A stretch of 64,000 nucleotides of DNA. It comes from Flavobacteriaceae bacterium UBA4022 (GTDB lineage: Bacteria > Bacteroidota > Bacteroidia > Flavobacteriales > Flavobacteriaceae). Shown here piece by piece: positions 36,191 to 43,445 of the stretch. The stretch lies in contig DGAU01000011.1 in the NCBI GenBank assembly GCA_002384055.1, positions 1 through 64,000 on the forward strand. The letters are read 5' to 3'. Each line of letters starts with the position of its first letter. Positions within the stretch are counted from its first letter, which is position 1. Position numbers and translations under genes: made by a program. The notes beneath the pieces are model-generated. The model worked only from the letters and a program-made list of their open reading frames with translations. It did no database searches and was not told the origin of the DNA.

Positions 36191-37819
36191 TTAAACTTGA
36201 ATCACACCCATATTAAATACCTTAGTGATAGGGGCGTGGTCAGCCGCTTCGATCCCCATAGAGATCCATTTGCGCGTTTCGATCGGGTTGATGACCGCGT
36301 CTGTCCACAATCTTGAGGCGGCATAATAAGGAGAGACTTGATCGTCATATTTGGCCTTTATGTTGTCAAAAAGGGCCTTTTGTTCTGCGTCTGTGATGGC
36401 TTTGCCTTGCTTTTTGAGGCGAGCGGTTTCGATTTGGAGCAATACCTTTGCGGCACTATTACCACTCATCACGGCAAGCTCTGCACTGGGCCAGGCCACA
36501 ATGAATCTGGGGTCATAAGCCTTGCCGCACATGGCGTAATTACCAGCGCCATAGGAATTGCCAATAATGATGGTGAATTTCGGGACCACAGAGTTGCTTA
36601 CAGCATTTACCATTTTAGCCCCGTCTTTAATGATGCCTCCATGCTCACTTTTACTACCGACCATGAAGCCGGTCACGTCTTGCAGAAAGACCAGCGGTAT
36701 TTTCTTTTGGTTACAATTGGCTATAAAACGCGTGGCTTTATCAGCGCTATCGCTATAGATTACGCCGCCAAATTGCATTTCACCCAGTTTGTTTTTGACG
36801 ACTTTACGTTGGTTAGCCACAATACCTACAGCCCATCCATTGATCCGTGCATATCCCGTGAGAATGGTTTTGCCATAGCCTGCTTTGTACTGATCAAACT
36901 CAGAGTCGTCTACTAAAGCCTCGATGAGCTCCAACATATTGTACTGTTCGGACCGGGACAGCGGCAATTTGCCAAATAAATGATCGGGCTCCACTTTTGG
37001 TGCTTTGGCTGCGATACGGTTAAATCCTGCCGAGTCTGGGCGGCCCATTTTATCGACAAGTTTTTTAATGGTATCCAGGGCTTGTTGATCGTCTTTTACT
37101 TTATAATCCGTTACGCCACTGATTTCGGAATGTGTCGTGGCGCCACCTAAGGTTTCATTGTCTATGCTTTCGCCAATGGCGGCCTTGACCAGATAGCTCC
37201 CTGCCAAAAAGATACTACCGGTTTTTTCTACGATGATCGCCTCATCACTCATAATAGGTAAATAAGCTCCGCCAGCGACACAGCTGCCCATAATGGCGGC
37301 AATTTGCGGAATACCCGCACTGCTCATCTGGGCGTTGTTGCGGAAAATACGGCCAAAATGCTCTTTGTCTGGGAAAATCTCATCCTGCATGGGCAGATAG
37401 ACGCCTGCACTGTCGACCAGATAAATGATTGGAATTCTATTTTCAAGGGCGATCTCCTGGGCACGCAAGTTTTTCTTAGCGGTAATAGGGAACCATGCTC
37501 CAGCCTTTACGGTAGCATCATTGGCCACCACAATGCATAGCCGTTTTTTGATATAACCCAATTTAACCACAACACCGGCACTAGGACAGCCGCCATGCTC
37601 TGGGTACATGCCGTCTCCTGCAAAAGCACCAATTTCAATGGACTCTTTGTTGGCGTCTAATAGATACTCAATGCGCTCTCTAGCGGTAAGTTTTCCCTTA
37701 ATATGTTGTTTTTCAATGGCTGCTTTGCCACCGCCAAGTGCGACTTGAGCTAAACGTTTTCTGAGGTCAGAGGCGAGTAATTTATTGTGATCTTCGTTGC
37801 GGTTGAAGTCTAAATTCAT
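36191..37819 (-). CDS. Acyl-CoA carboxylase beta subunit (methylcrotonyl-CoA carboxylase type)
   Basis: Biotin-dependent carboxyltransferase, 542 residues. Landmarks: HIKGKLTARERIEYLLD, GAWFPITAKKNLRAQEIALENRIPIIYLVDSAG, MGSCVAGGAYLPIMSDEAIIV, FLAGSYLVKAAIGE and FLQDVTGFMVGSKSEHGGIIKDGAKMV. The GGAYLPxMSDE and SEHGGIIKDGAKM blocks resemble MCC beta, which acts in leucine degradation; propionyl- or geranyl-CoA carboxylase subunits are alternatives. The biotin carboxylase alpha subunit is not in the window. Confidence 0.9.
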   Translation of the reverse strand: MNLDFNRNEDHNKLLASDLRKRLAQVALGGGKAAIEKQHIKGKLTARERIEYLLDANKESIEIGAFAGDGMYPEHGGCPSAGVVVKLGYIKKRLCIVVANDATVKAGAWFPITAKKNLRAQEIALENRIPIIYLVDSAGVYLPMQDEIFPDKEHFGRIFRNNAQMSSAGIPQIAAIMGSCVAGGAYLPIMSDEAIIVEKTGSIFLAGSYLVKAAIGESIDNETLGGATTHSEISGVTDYKVKDDQQALDTIKKLVDKMGRPDSAGFNRIAAKAPKVEPDHLFGKLPLSRSEQYNMLELIEALVDDSEFDQYKAGYGKTILTGYARINGWAVGIVANQRKVVKNKLGEMQFGGVIYSDSADKATRFIANCNQKKIPLVFLQDVTGFMVGSKSEHGGIIKDGAKMVNAVSNSVVPKFTIIIGNSYGAGNYAMCGKAYDPRFIVAWPSAELAVMSGNSAAKVLLQIETARLKKQGKAITDAEQKALFDNIKAKYDDQVSPYYAASRLWTDAVINPIETRKWISMGIEAADHAPITKVFNMGVIQV

Positions 37820-37968
37820 GTGTGGCGGGTTTATCCAAAAATACGAAATGCCCCTAAATTATGGCTTATTTGTATGATTTATTACCGATATTTGTCTAGC
37901 AGAATCTGGAGCAGTCGTGTTTTTTTATTTGGAGCATTACCCTCTTCTTTACCTTTAATAAATACATT

Positions 37969-38148
37969 ATGATGAACAAAAATACCGTTTTGGCTTGGGC
38001 TACTTTTATTATGATTTTCGTGGGTTGTGCCTTAATTGCTTTAGGCGCATTTAAGTATGAAGAAGTCGCCGGCTGGGGATTTGCTTCTGTGGGCTTTGGT
38101 TTTTTTGCCATTGCCTGGGTATTTAATGCCCTGAAAGGCCGCGTTTAG
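37969..38148 (+). CDS. CAL67264-family small membrane protein
   Basis: A 59-residue protein starting MMNKNTVLAWATFIM, with two hydrophobic helices (VLAWATFIMIFVGCALIALGAF and GFASVGFGFFAIAWVFNAL) and ending KGRV. It matches the small Flavobacteria membrane-protein family named after Gramella CAL67264, which I recall as often lying upstream of the EttA-like ABC-F gene, as it does here (25-base gap). Function unknown. Confidence 0.8.
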   Translation: MMNKNTVLAWATFIMIFVGCALIALGAFKYEEVAGWGFASVGFGFFAIAWVFNALKGRV

Positions 38149-38173
38149 TCTATTTATCTAATACTTTCTTTTT

Positions 38174-39865
38174 ATGTCCGATGATCATAAAGTGATTTTT
38201 TCGATGTCTGGTGTGTCGAAAACTTTTCAAAATGCCCAAACACCTGTCTTGAAAAATATTTATTTGAGTTTCTTTTATGGCGCCAAAATCGGCATTCTTG
38301 GGCTCAATGGATCGGGTAAATCTACCTTATTGAAGATTATCGCAGGTTTGGATAAAAACCACCAAGGGGATGTTGTATTTGCTCCGGGTTATACTGTGGG
38401 TTATCTCCAGCAAGAGCCTGTACTCGATGAATCTAAAACCGTGATGGACATCGTGAAGGAAGGGGTTCAAGAGGTCGTTGATATTCTTGACCAATACAAC
38501 GCCATTAACGATCAATTCGGTTTGCCAGAGGTCTACGAGAACGCTGATAAGATGCAGGCCCTGATGGACAAACAGGCCAAGCTTCAGGATCAAATAGACG
38601 CTACCAACGCATGGGAATTAGACACCAAACTGGAAATCGCAATGGATGCCTTGCGCACACCAGAGCCTGACACGCCCATTGCGGTGTTGTCTGGAGGGGA
38701 ACGCCGCCGTGTGGCTTTGTGTCGTTTACTACTTCAAGAGCCCGATGTGTTATTGCTCGATGAGCCAACCAACCACTTGGATGCAGAAAGTGTACACTGG
38801 TTAGAGCAGCATTTGGCCCATTACAAGGGTACCGTTATCGCTGTTACGCATGACCGGTACTTTCTGGATAATGTTGCGGGGTGGATTTTGGAGCTGGATC
38901 GAGGAGAAGGCATTCCTTGGAAAGGCAATTACTCTTCTTGGTTAGAACAAAAATCCAAACGTTTGGCCCAAGAACAAAAACAGGCCAGCAAACGCCAAAA
39001 GACCCTCGAAAGAGAGCTTGAATGGGTCCGTATGGGGCCTAAAGGACGTCAGTCCAAGCAAAAGGCACGTTTGAACAACTACGAAAAGCTCATGAGTCAA
39101 GATCAAAAACAACTTGATGAGCAACTCGAAATATACATTCCCAATGGGCCACGATTAGGGACACGCGTTATTGATGCCCAGGGCGTGGGTAAGGCTTTTG
39201 GAGAAAAGTTATTGTACGACAATCTCGAATTTAAATTACCACAGGCCGGAATTGTTGGGATTATCGGTCCTAACGGTGCGGGTAAAACCACTATTTTTAA
39301 AATGATCATGTCGGAACTGACTCCCGATCACGGACAATTTGAGGTTGGTGAGACGGCCAAAATCGCTTATGTCGATCAGGCCCATGCCAATATAGATACG
39401 AGTAAATCCATTTGGGAAAATTTTAGCGAAGGTCAAGAGCTCATGATGATGGGGGGGCGCCAGGTAAATTCAAGGGCGTATTTGAGTCGTTTTAATTTTT
39501 CGGGAAGCGAGCAGAATAAAAATGTATCGATGCTCTCAGGTGGTGAGCGCAACCGACTTCATTTGGCGATGACCCTCAAAGAAGAGGGCAATGTCCTTTT
39601 ATTGGATGAGCCCACCAATGACTTGGACATTAATACACTTAGGGCTTTAGAAGAGGGTTTAGAGAACTTCGCGGGTTGTGCCGTAGTCATTAGTCACGAC
39701 CGTTGGTTCCTAGACCGTATTTGTACTCATATTTTGGCTTTTGAAGGGGACAGTAGTGTCTATTTTTTCGAAGGTGGATTTAGTGATTACGAAGAGAATA
39801 AGCGCAAAAGATTGGGTGGCGATCTGACACCAAAACGCATTAAGTACAAAAAGCTCATCCGCTAA
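38174..39865 (+). CDS. ettA: ABC-F translation factor, EttA-like
   Basis: Cytosolic twin-ATPase ABC-F protein without membrane domains, 563 residues. Walker A GLNGSGKSTL and GPNGAGKTTI, ABC signatures VLSGGERRRVALCRLL and MLSGGERNRLHLAMTL, Walker B VLLLDEPTNHLD and VLLLDEPTNDLD. The inter-domain linker (KRLAQEQKQASKRQKTLEREL...) is the P-site tRNA interacting motif region, and the arm in domain 1 is present. EttA gates ribosomal elongation by energy status. One-base overlap (TAATG) with the HAD gene. Confidence 0.93.
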   Translation: MSDDHKVIFSMSGVSKTFQNAQTPVLKNIYLSFFYGAKIGILGLNGSGKSTLLKIIAGLDKNHQGDVVFAPGYTVGYLQQEPVLDESKTVMDIVKEGVQEVVDILDQYNAINDQFGLPEVYENADKMQALMDKQAKLQDQIDATNAWELDTKLEIAMDALRTPEPDTPIAVLSGGERRRVALCRLLLQEPDVLLLDEPTNHLDAESVHWLEQHLAHYKGTVIAVTHDRYFLDNVAGWILELDRGEGIPWKGNYSSWLEQKSKRLAQEQKQASKRQKTLERELEWVRMGPKGRQSKQKARLNNYEKLMSQDQKQLDEQLEIYIPNGPRLGTRVIDAQGVGKAFGEKLLYDNLEFKLPQAGIVGIIGPNGAGKTTIFKMIMSELTPDHGQFEVGETAKIAYVDQAHANIDTSKSIWENFSEGQELMMMGGRQVNSRAYLSRFNFSGSEQNKNVSMLSGGERNRLHLAMTLKEEGNVLLLDEPTNDLDINTLRALEEGLENFAGCAVVISHDRWFLDRICTHILAFEGDSSVYFFEGGFSDYEENKRKRLGGDLTPKRIKYKKLIR

Positions 39866-40563
39866 TGTCTTTAGACAAAATCAAAGTTATAGCTTTTGAT
39901 GCCGACGATACGCTTTGGGAAAATGAACCCATCTTTAAATCGGCGATAGAAGCATTCTGCAGTTTGATGGCTCCTTATGGCGCCGCTAAGCAATGTGAAC
40001 AAGGTCTTTATGCCGTTCAGATGAAAAATCTCCCGCTTTATGGTTATGGCATCAAAGCATTTACATTGTCCCTTATCGAAGCTGCTATGACCTTAAGCAA
40101 TCACCAGGTGTCGCAACGCACCGTTAGTGAAATCATGGATATCGGTCAATTCATGCTAGAGGCAGATAATCCAATACTTCCTGGTGTAAAACAAACCCTA
40201 GAGGCCTTAACTCAGAACTATCGTCTGGTTATGGCCACCAAAGGTGATTTGTTGGATCAAGAGCGCAAATTGATTCGATCTGGGCTCGAGGGCTATTTTC
40301 ATCACATTGAAATCATGTCCAATAAATTCTCTAGCAATTATAAAAAACTGGTCACGCATTTGGACTTGGCACCCGATGCGTTCTTGATGGTCGGTAATAG
40401 CGTCAAAAGTGATGTCCTCCCGGTATTGGACATTGGAGGTCATGCGGTGCATATTCCTTTCCATACCACTTGGGAACATGAACATGCAGAAATCCCTTCG
40501 GCACATGCCCAGTTTAGAAGTCTGAATGATATCAGTGAACTACTTCCGCTACTTGGGGTCTAA
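39865..40563 (+). CDS. HAD-family phosphatase (YjjG-like)
   Basis: A 232-residue HAD hydrolase. Motif I FDADDTLWENE (nucleophile in the N-terminal 20 residues), motif II MATKG, Lys in SNYKK and motif IV MVGNSVKSDVLPVLD. An inserted helical cap lies between about 25 and 100. YjjG-type enzymes dephosphorylate non-canonical nucleotides, but substrate cannot be read. Starts in the ettA stop codon; its end overlaps the convergent CAT-like gene by 15 bases. Confidence 0.88.
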   Translation: MSLDKIKVIAFDADDTLWENEPIFKSAIEAFCSLMAPYGAAKQCEQGLYAVQMKNLPLYGYGIKAFTLSLIEAAMTLSNHQVSQRTVSEIMDIGQFMLEADNPILPGVKQTLEALTQNYRLVMATKGDLLDQERKLIRSGLEGYFHHIEIMSNKFSSNYKKLVTHLDLAPDAFLMVGNSVKSDVLPVLDIGGHAVHIPFHTTWEHEHAEIPSAHAQFRSLNDISELLPLLGV

Positions 40564-41175
40564 GAGCTTTTGGAAATTGCTGATAAAATCCGCGACATCT
40601 TCTCCATATACGAATCCGTGGTGCACATGGATTGAGACGGGCATGAGCAGTCGCTCATGGGCTGAATAAGTTTTGCCAAAAGTGATTTTTGGACTGCAAT
40701 CTTGCGTGTCGAGATCGCGCGCGTGCGATAAAGACTTGAATGTGAACCAGGGCAGAGTTGAAAAATGGACGATATTATCGCGAACTACGGATAAGTCCAG
40801 TCCTTGAGCACTCTTGACCCGCTGAATTTCTGCTGTCGCGGCTTTTTTGAATGCTTCAAAATCTGGGGTAAATTCGATAAATGAAAAGGCAAACGGTCCG
40901 TGATCTCGCGCAATTGTTGCTGTCACATGGGAGGTGTGGTAAAGGTAAACTTGATTTTCTACAATGCGGTAGCGAAAGGCCTCTGTTTGATTAACGGCTT
41001 TGATCGCAGCATGGAGGTAGGCCAGGAAGAAAGACTCTTTAGCCGCTTTACAGATCTGATAGAGCGCCGTCACGTCGACATCAACCACAACCCCGTGATA
41101 GGGCTCTTTAAATTTGCTGTAAAATAAAAAGTGATCTTTACGGTCCCACTTCTCGAGATCAATAAGTTCCCGCAT
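40549..41175 (-). CDS. Chloramphenicol acetyltransferase-like protein, altered active-site motif
   Basis: A 208-residue CAT-fold acetyltransferase. N-terminal WDRKDHFLFY includes the conserved Arg; FLAYLHAAIKAVNQTEAFRYRI and FSTLPWFTFKSLSHA match CAT. The catalytic HHxxxDG reads HHGFVYG (His185-His186...Tyr190): the catalytic His is kept but the structural Asp that salt-bridges the Arg in CAT is Tyr. It lies in core genes with no mobile element, so an intrinsic acetyltransferase with another substrate is as likely as chloramphenicol modification. TATCTTTA, 7 of 8 to the -7 consensus, lies 10 bases upstream of the ATG. Confidence 0.8.
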   Translation of the reverse strand: MRELIDLEKWDRKDHFLFYSKFKEPYHGVVVDVDVTALYQICKAAKESFFLAYLHAAIKAVNQTEAFRYRIVENQVYLYHTSHVTATIARDHGPFAFSFIEFTPDFEAFKKAATAEIQRVKSAQGLDLSVVRDNIVHFSTLPWFTFKSLSHARDLDTQDCSPKITFGKTYSAHERLLMPVSIHVHHGFVYGEDVADFISNFQKLLDPK

Positions 41176-41324
41176 CTTTTTTTTGTAAAGATAAAAAACA
41201 TCTTTCCATGTACACTATGACCTGGGTAAGATTCGGTATTGGCGTATATGCTCATGAAACATGTAAAAATTTGATCAGTCAACGGGGATAAATTGGCCGA
41301 TACACAATGGTTCTGGTATAAATG
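41176..41324. other. Gene-free stretch, nothing recognised beyond a -7-like box
   Basis: Left part of a 442-base gap. Apart from the minus-strand TATCTTTA at 41186-41193 serving the CAT-like gene, no RNA gene, repeat or plausible short reading frame was seen. Confidence 0.4.
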
Positions 41325-41352
41325 AAAAATGACAGCCGAAGCTGTCATTTTT
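41325..41352. terminator. Rho-independent terminator, bidirectional form
   Basis: A-run, stem GACAGC (41331-41336), CGAA loop, stem GCTGTC, then ATTTTT. On the minus strand the loop is the stable TTCG. No plus-strand gene feeds it, so it most likely ends minus-strand transcripts from the symporter operon or from a small RNA encoded in 41356-41496. Confidence 0.85.
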
Positions 41353-41355
41353 GTA

Positions 41356-41495
41356 ATGCGTGTTGGCCCTTAACCTAGTATTAAAATACTTTTAACCAAA
41401 CACGCATGAGTTAACAAGTTCGCCAATGTCTTACATACTAAAAATAACTCCCCAATTACTATTCACGAGATGCAGAGCATTGGCGTCTTGTTGGC
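41356..41495 (-). ncRNA. Candidate structured RNA or 3'-UTR element: two long inverted repeats before a terminator
   Basis: Two extensive inverted repeats fill this stretch. Repeat A: perfect 9-base arms ATGCGTGTT (41356-41364) and AACACGCAT (41399-41407), with an inner AGTATT/AATACT stem. Repeat B: GTTAACAAG-TT-CGCCAATG (41410-41428) pairs with CATTGGCG-T-CTTGTTGGC (41478-41495), about 14-17 pairs. On the minus strand repeat B, repeat A and the terminator follow in order, and GATATTTG (7 of 8 to -7) precedes repeat B, giving a possible RNA of about 170 bases. Wobble pairs in the outer arm favour a plus-strand RNA instead, so the strand is not settled. No Rfam family recognised. Confidence 0.4.
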
Positions 41496-41617
41496 ACAAA
41501 TATCGATCACCAAAAACGAAAAAAAAAGAAAGGGAAACCACGATTTATAAATGTGATAACCCAATTTATAAACGCCTAGTGCGGTATATATTGCTGGTTT
41601 TTTTTGAAAAATAAAAC

Positions 41618-43312
41618 CTAGCGGTTATCTTTTTTCAGAAAAATCTTGAGGAAAAAAGCAATGAGGATCAGACTGATACAGCCAATCACATTGAGCCATA
41701 AGTAAGGCAGGGTGATGACTTTATAATGATCCAATAGGAACAAGGTCACGACAAAAGCCTGATTGATTAACGCTCCATAAAAAATTGGCTTACTCGGTAA
41801 AGACTTGATGAAAAAAGCGGATAAAAAGATACCAAGAATATTACCATAAAAAATTGACCCCACGATATTAACCAGCTGGATGAGATTGTCAAATAAAGGC
41901 GCCCCGCAGGCCACCAGAATGGCAATTACGCCCCAAATAAAGGTGAAAAAACGCGTGGCTTTGAGGTGATGCTCTGGTGGTTTACCTGGGGTATGTCGGC
42001 GGTATAAATCCACTGCCGTGGTGGTGCCTAGAGCGTTTAACTCGCTGGCAGTTGACGACATGGCAGCACTAATGATAACGGCCAAGAGCAGACCGATCAA
42101 TCCTCGGGGCATTTGGGTCAGAATAAAATGGATAAAGACATAATCTTTATCATTGGTTTCGGCCGATGGATTGGCCTTTTTAATGAGTGCTTTAGAGGCC
42201 GTTCTGATTTGTTTTTCATCATGATTCAAGCGGGCAATTTCCTTTCCCAAAACCAATTTTTCTAAGGCATTTTCATTTTGGACAAATTCCAATTGCCGCT
42301 CATGTATTTGCGCCTGAATGGTGTTTTTTTCGTCAACCATATTCAGATACTCTTGTCGGTAGGGAGATTCCAATACTTCTTCAACCACAGATGGATTAAA
42401 ATTAAGCGGGGCTTCATTGAATTGATAAAAGACAAAAACCAGAACACCGATCAAAAGAATAAAAAACTGCATGGGTATTTTGAGCATGCCGTTCATGATG
42501 AGTCCCATTTGACTTTGTCTGGTAGTACGTCCGGTAAGATAGCGCTGCACTTGACTTTGGTCAGTACCAAAGTAAGCCAGTGATAAAAAAGTACCGCCAA
42601 TGATGCCGCTCCAGAAGGTATACCGATTATTAAAGTCAAAAGAAAAATCAAGAAGGTTCATTTTGCCTTGAGCTCCAGCTATTTGAAGCGCTTGGTCAAA
42701 ACCAACATCCAAAGGCAGATAATTGAGCAGTATGAGAAAGGCCAAGAACATCCCTCCAAAAATAACGGCCATTTGTTGTTTTTGGGTGATACTCACCGCC
42801 TGGGTGCCGCCGCTTACGGTATAGATAATAACTAATACACCAATAATGATATTGAGCCAGATGAGGCTCCATCCCAAAACGGCAGAGAGAATAATCGCTG
42901 GGGCAAAAATAGTAATACCTGCAGAAAGACCTCTTTGCATCAAAAAGAATATGGCGGTCACGGTTCTGGTTTTAACGTCAAAGCGCTGCTCCAAATATTC
43001 ATAGGCCGTGAGCACATTGAGCCGCTGATATATGGGCAAAAAGACAAGGCTGATGATCACCATCGCGATGGGGAGGCCAAAATAAAACTGGACAAAGCCC
43101 ATGCCGTCATGAAAAGCTTGACCTGGGGTAGAAAGAAAAGTAATGGCACTGGCCTGGGTAGCCATAACGCTGAGTCCTATGGTCCACCAATTGTTCTTAT
43201 GCCCACCCGAAATGTAATCCGTCACTGAGCCTTGAAGTCGCGTCTTGTATGTGCCATAAAGCACAATAAACAATAAGGTACCTAACAGTACGATCCAGTC
43301 AATGAGTGCCAT
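41618..43312 (-). CDS. Sodium:solute symporter (SSS family) with coiled-coil insertion
   Basis: A 564-residue transporter with about 13 membrane helices. SSS features: WWTIGLSVMATQASAITFLSTPGQA, AYEYLEQRFDVKTRTV, GGTFLSLAYFGTDQSQVQRYLTG and the Na-site helix LLLAVIISAAMSSTASELNALGT. Residues about 308-388 form a charged, heptad-like helical stretch (DEKNTIQAQIHERQLEFVQNEN...) not found in plain SSS carriers and probably periplasmic or cytoplasmic coiled coil. Start at ATG 43312, two bases after the 43-residue gene's stop. Last gene of an eight-gene operon. Substrate unknown; sugar or acyl-amino compounds are possible from the PIG-L neighbour. Confidence 0.88.
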   Translation of the reverse strand: MALIDWIVLLGTLLFIVLYGTYKTRLQGSVTDYISGGHKNNWWTIGLSVMATQASAITFLSTPGQAFHDGMGFVQFYFGLPIAMVIISLVFLPIYQRLNVLTAYEYLEQRFDVKTRTVTAIFFLMQRGLSAGITIFAPAIILSAVLGWSLIWLNIIIGVLVIIYTVSGGTQAVSITQKQQMAVIFGGMFLAFLILLNYLPLDVGFDQALQIAGAQGKMNLLDFSFDFNNRYTFWSGIIGGTFLSLAYFGTDQSQVQRYLTGRTTRQSQMGLIMNGMLKIPMQFFILLIGVLVFVFYQFNEAPLNFNPSVVEEVLESPYRQEYLNMVDEKNTIQAQIHERQLEFVQNENALEKLVLGKEIARLNHDEKQIRTASKALIKKANPSAETNDKDYVFIHFILTQMPRGLIGLLLAVIISAAMSSTASELNALGTTTAVDLYRRHTPGKPPEHHLKATRFFTFIWGVIAILVACGAPLFDNLIQLVNIVGSIFYGNILGIFLSAFFIKSLPSKPIFYGALINQAFVVTLFLLDHYKVITLPYLWLNVIGCISLILIAFFLKIFLKKDNR

Positions 43313-43313
43313 G

Positions 43314-43445
43314 TTAACTATAGTGTTGATAGATCCAGTAAAAAGCACAGAGGTAAAGAACGTTTAATACAATCACCAAGACATATGGCGTGTTGGCGTG
43401 CTTTTTCTTTGCCTGTGGCGTGTTTTTCTGCTTTGGTTTAGTCAT
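43314..43445 (-). CDS. 43-residue single-helix membrane protein in the PIG-L/symporter operon
   Basis: A short frame between the PIG-L gene and the symporter. The product begins with a basic tail MTKPKQKNTPQAKKKHANTP followed by one hydrophobic helix YVLVIVLNVLYLCAFYWIY and ends QHYS, the layout of a small inner-membrane protein with a cytoplasmic basic N terminus. Its ATG overlaps the PIG-L stop by eight bases and its TAA is one base before the symporter ATG, tight coupling that supports a real gene. No homologue recognised; a symporter accessory subunit is an inference. Confidence 0.65.
   Translation of the reverse strand: MTKPKQKNTPQAKKKHANTPYVLVIVLNVLYLCAFYWIYQHYS

Noticed and set aside
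36338..36916. 192-codon open frame antisense to the acyl-CoA carboxylase gene
   Set aside because: It lies wholly inside a strongly supported gene on the other strand, has no family motif and no sensible context; it is a by-product of codon use.
40549..41175. Acquired chloramphenicol resistance gene
   Set aside because: No mobile element, and the gene sits among core genes with an altered active-site motif; a resistance call is not supported.
41410..41495. Integron attC recombination site
   Set aside because: The two-box stem layout and length are suggestive, but the end boxes do not fit RYYYAAC/GTTRRRY, the spacers pair instead of staying open, and no integrase or second site is present. 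Kept only as a structured element.
41426..41614. 62-codon frame in the gene-free stretch
   Set aside because: Low-complexity, Lys/Thr-rich translation without motif or coupling; it crosses the long inverted repeat, so structure explains the sequence better.
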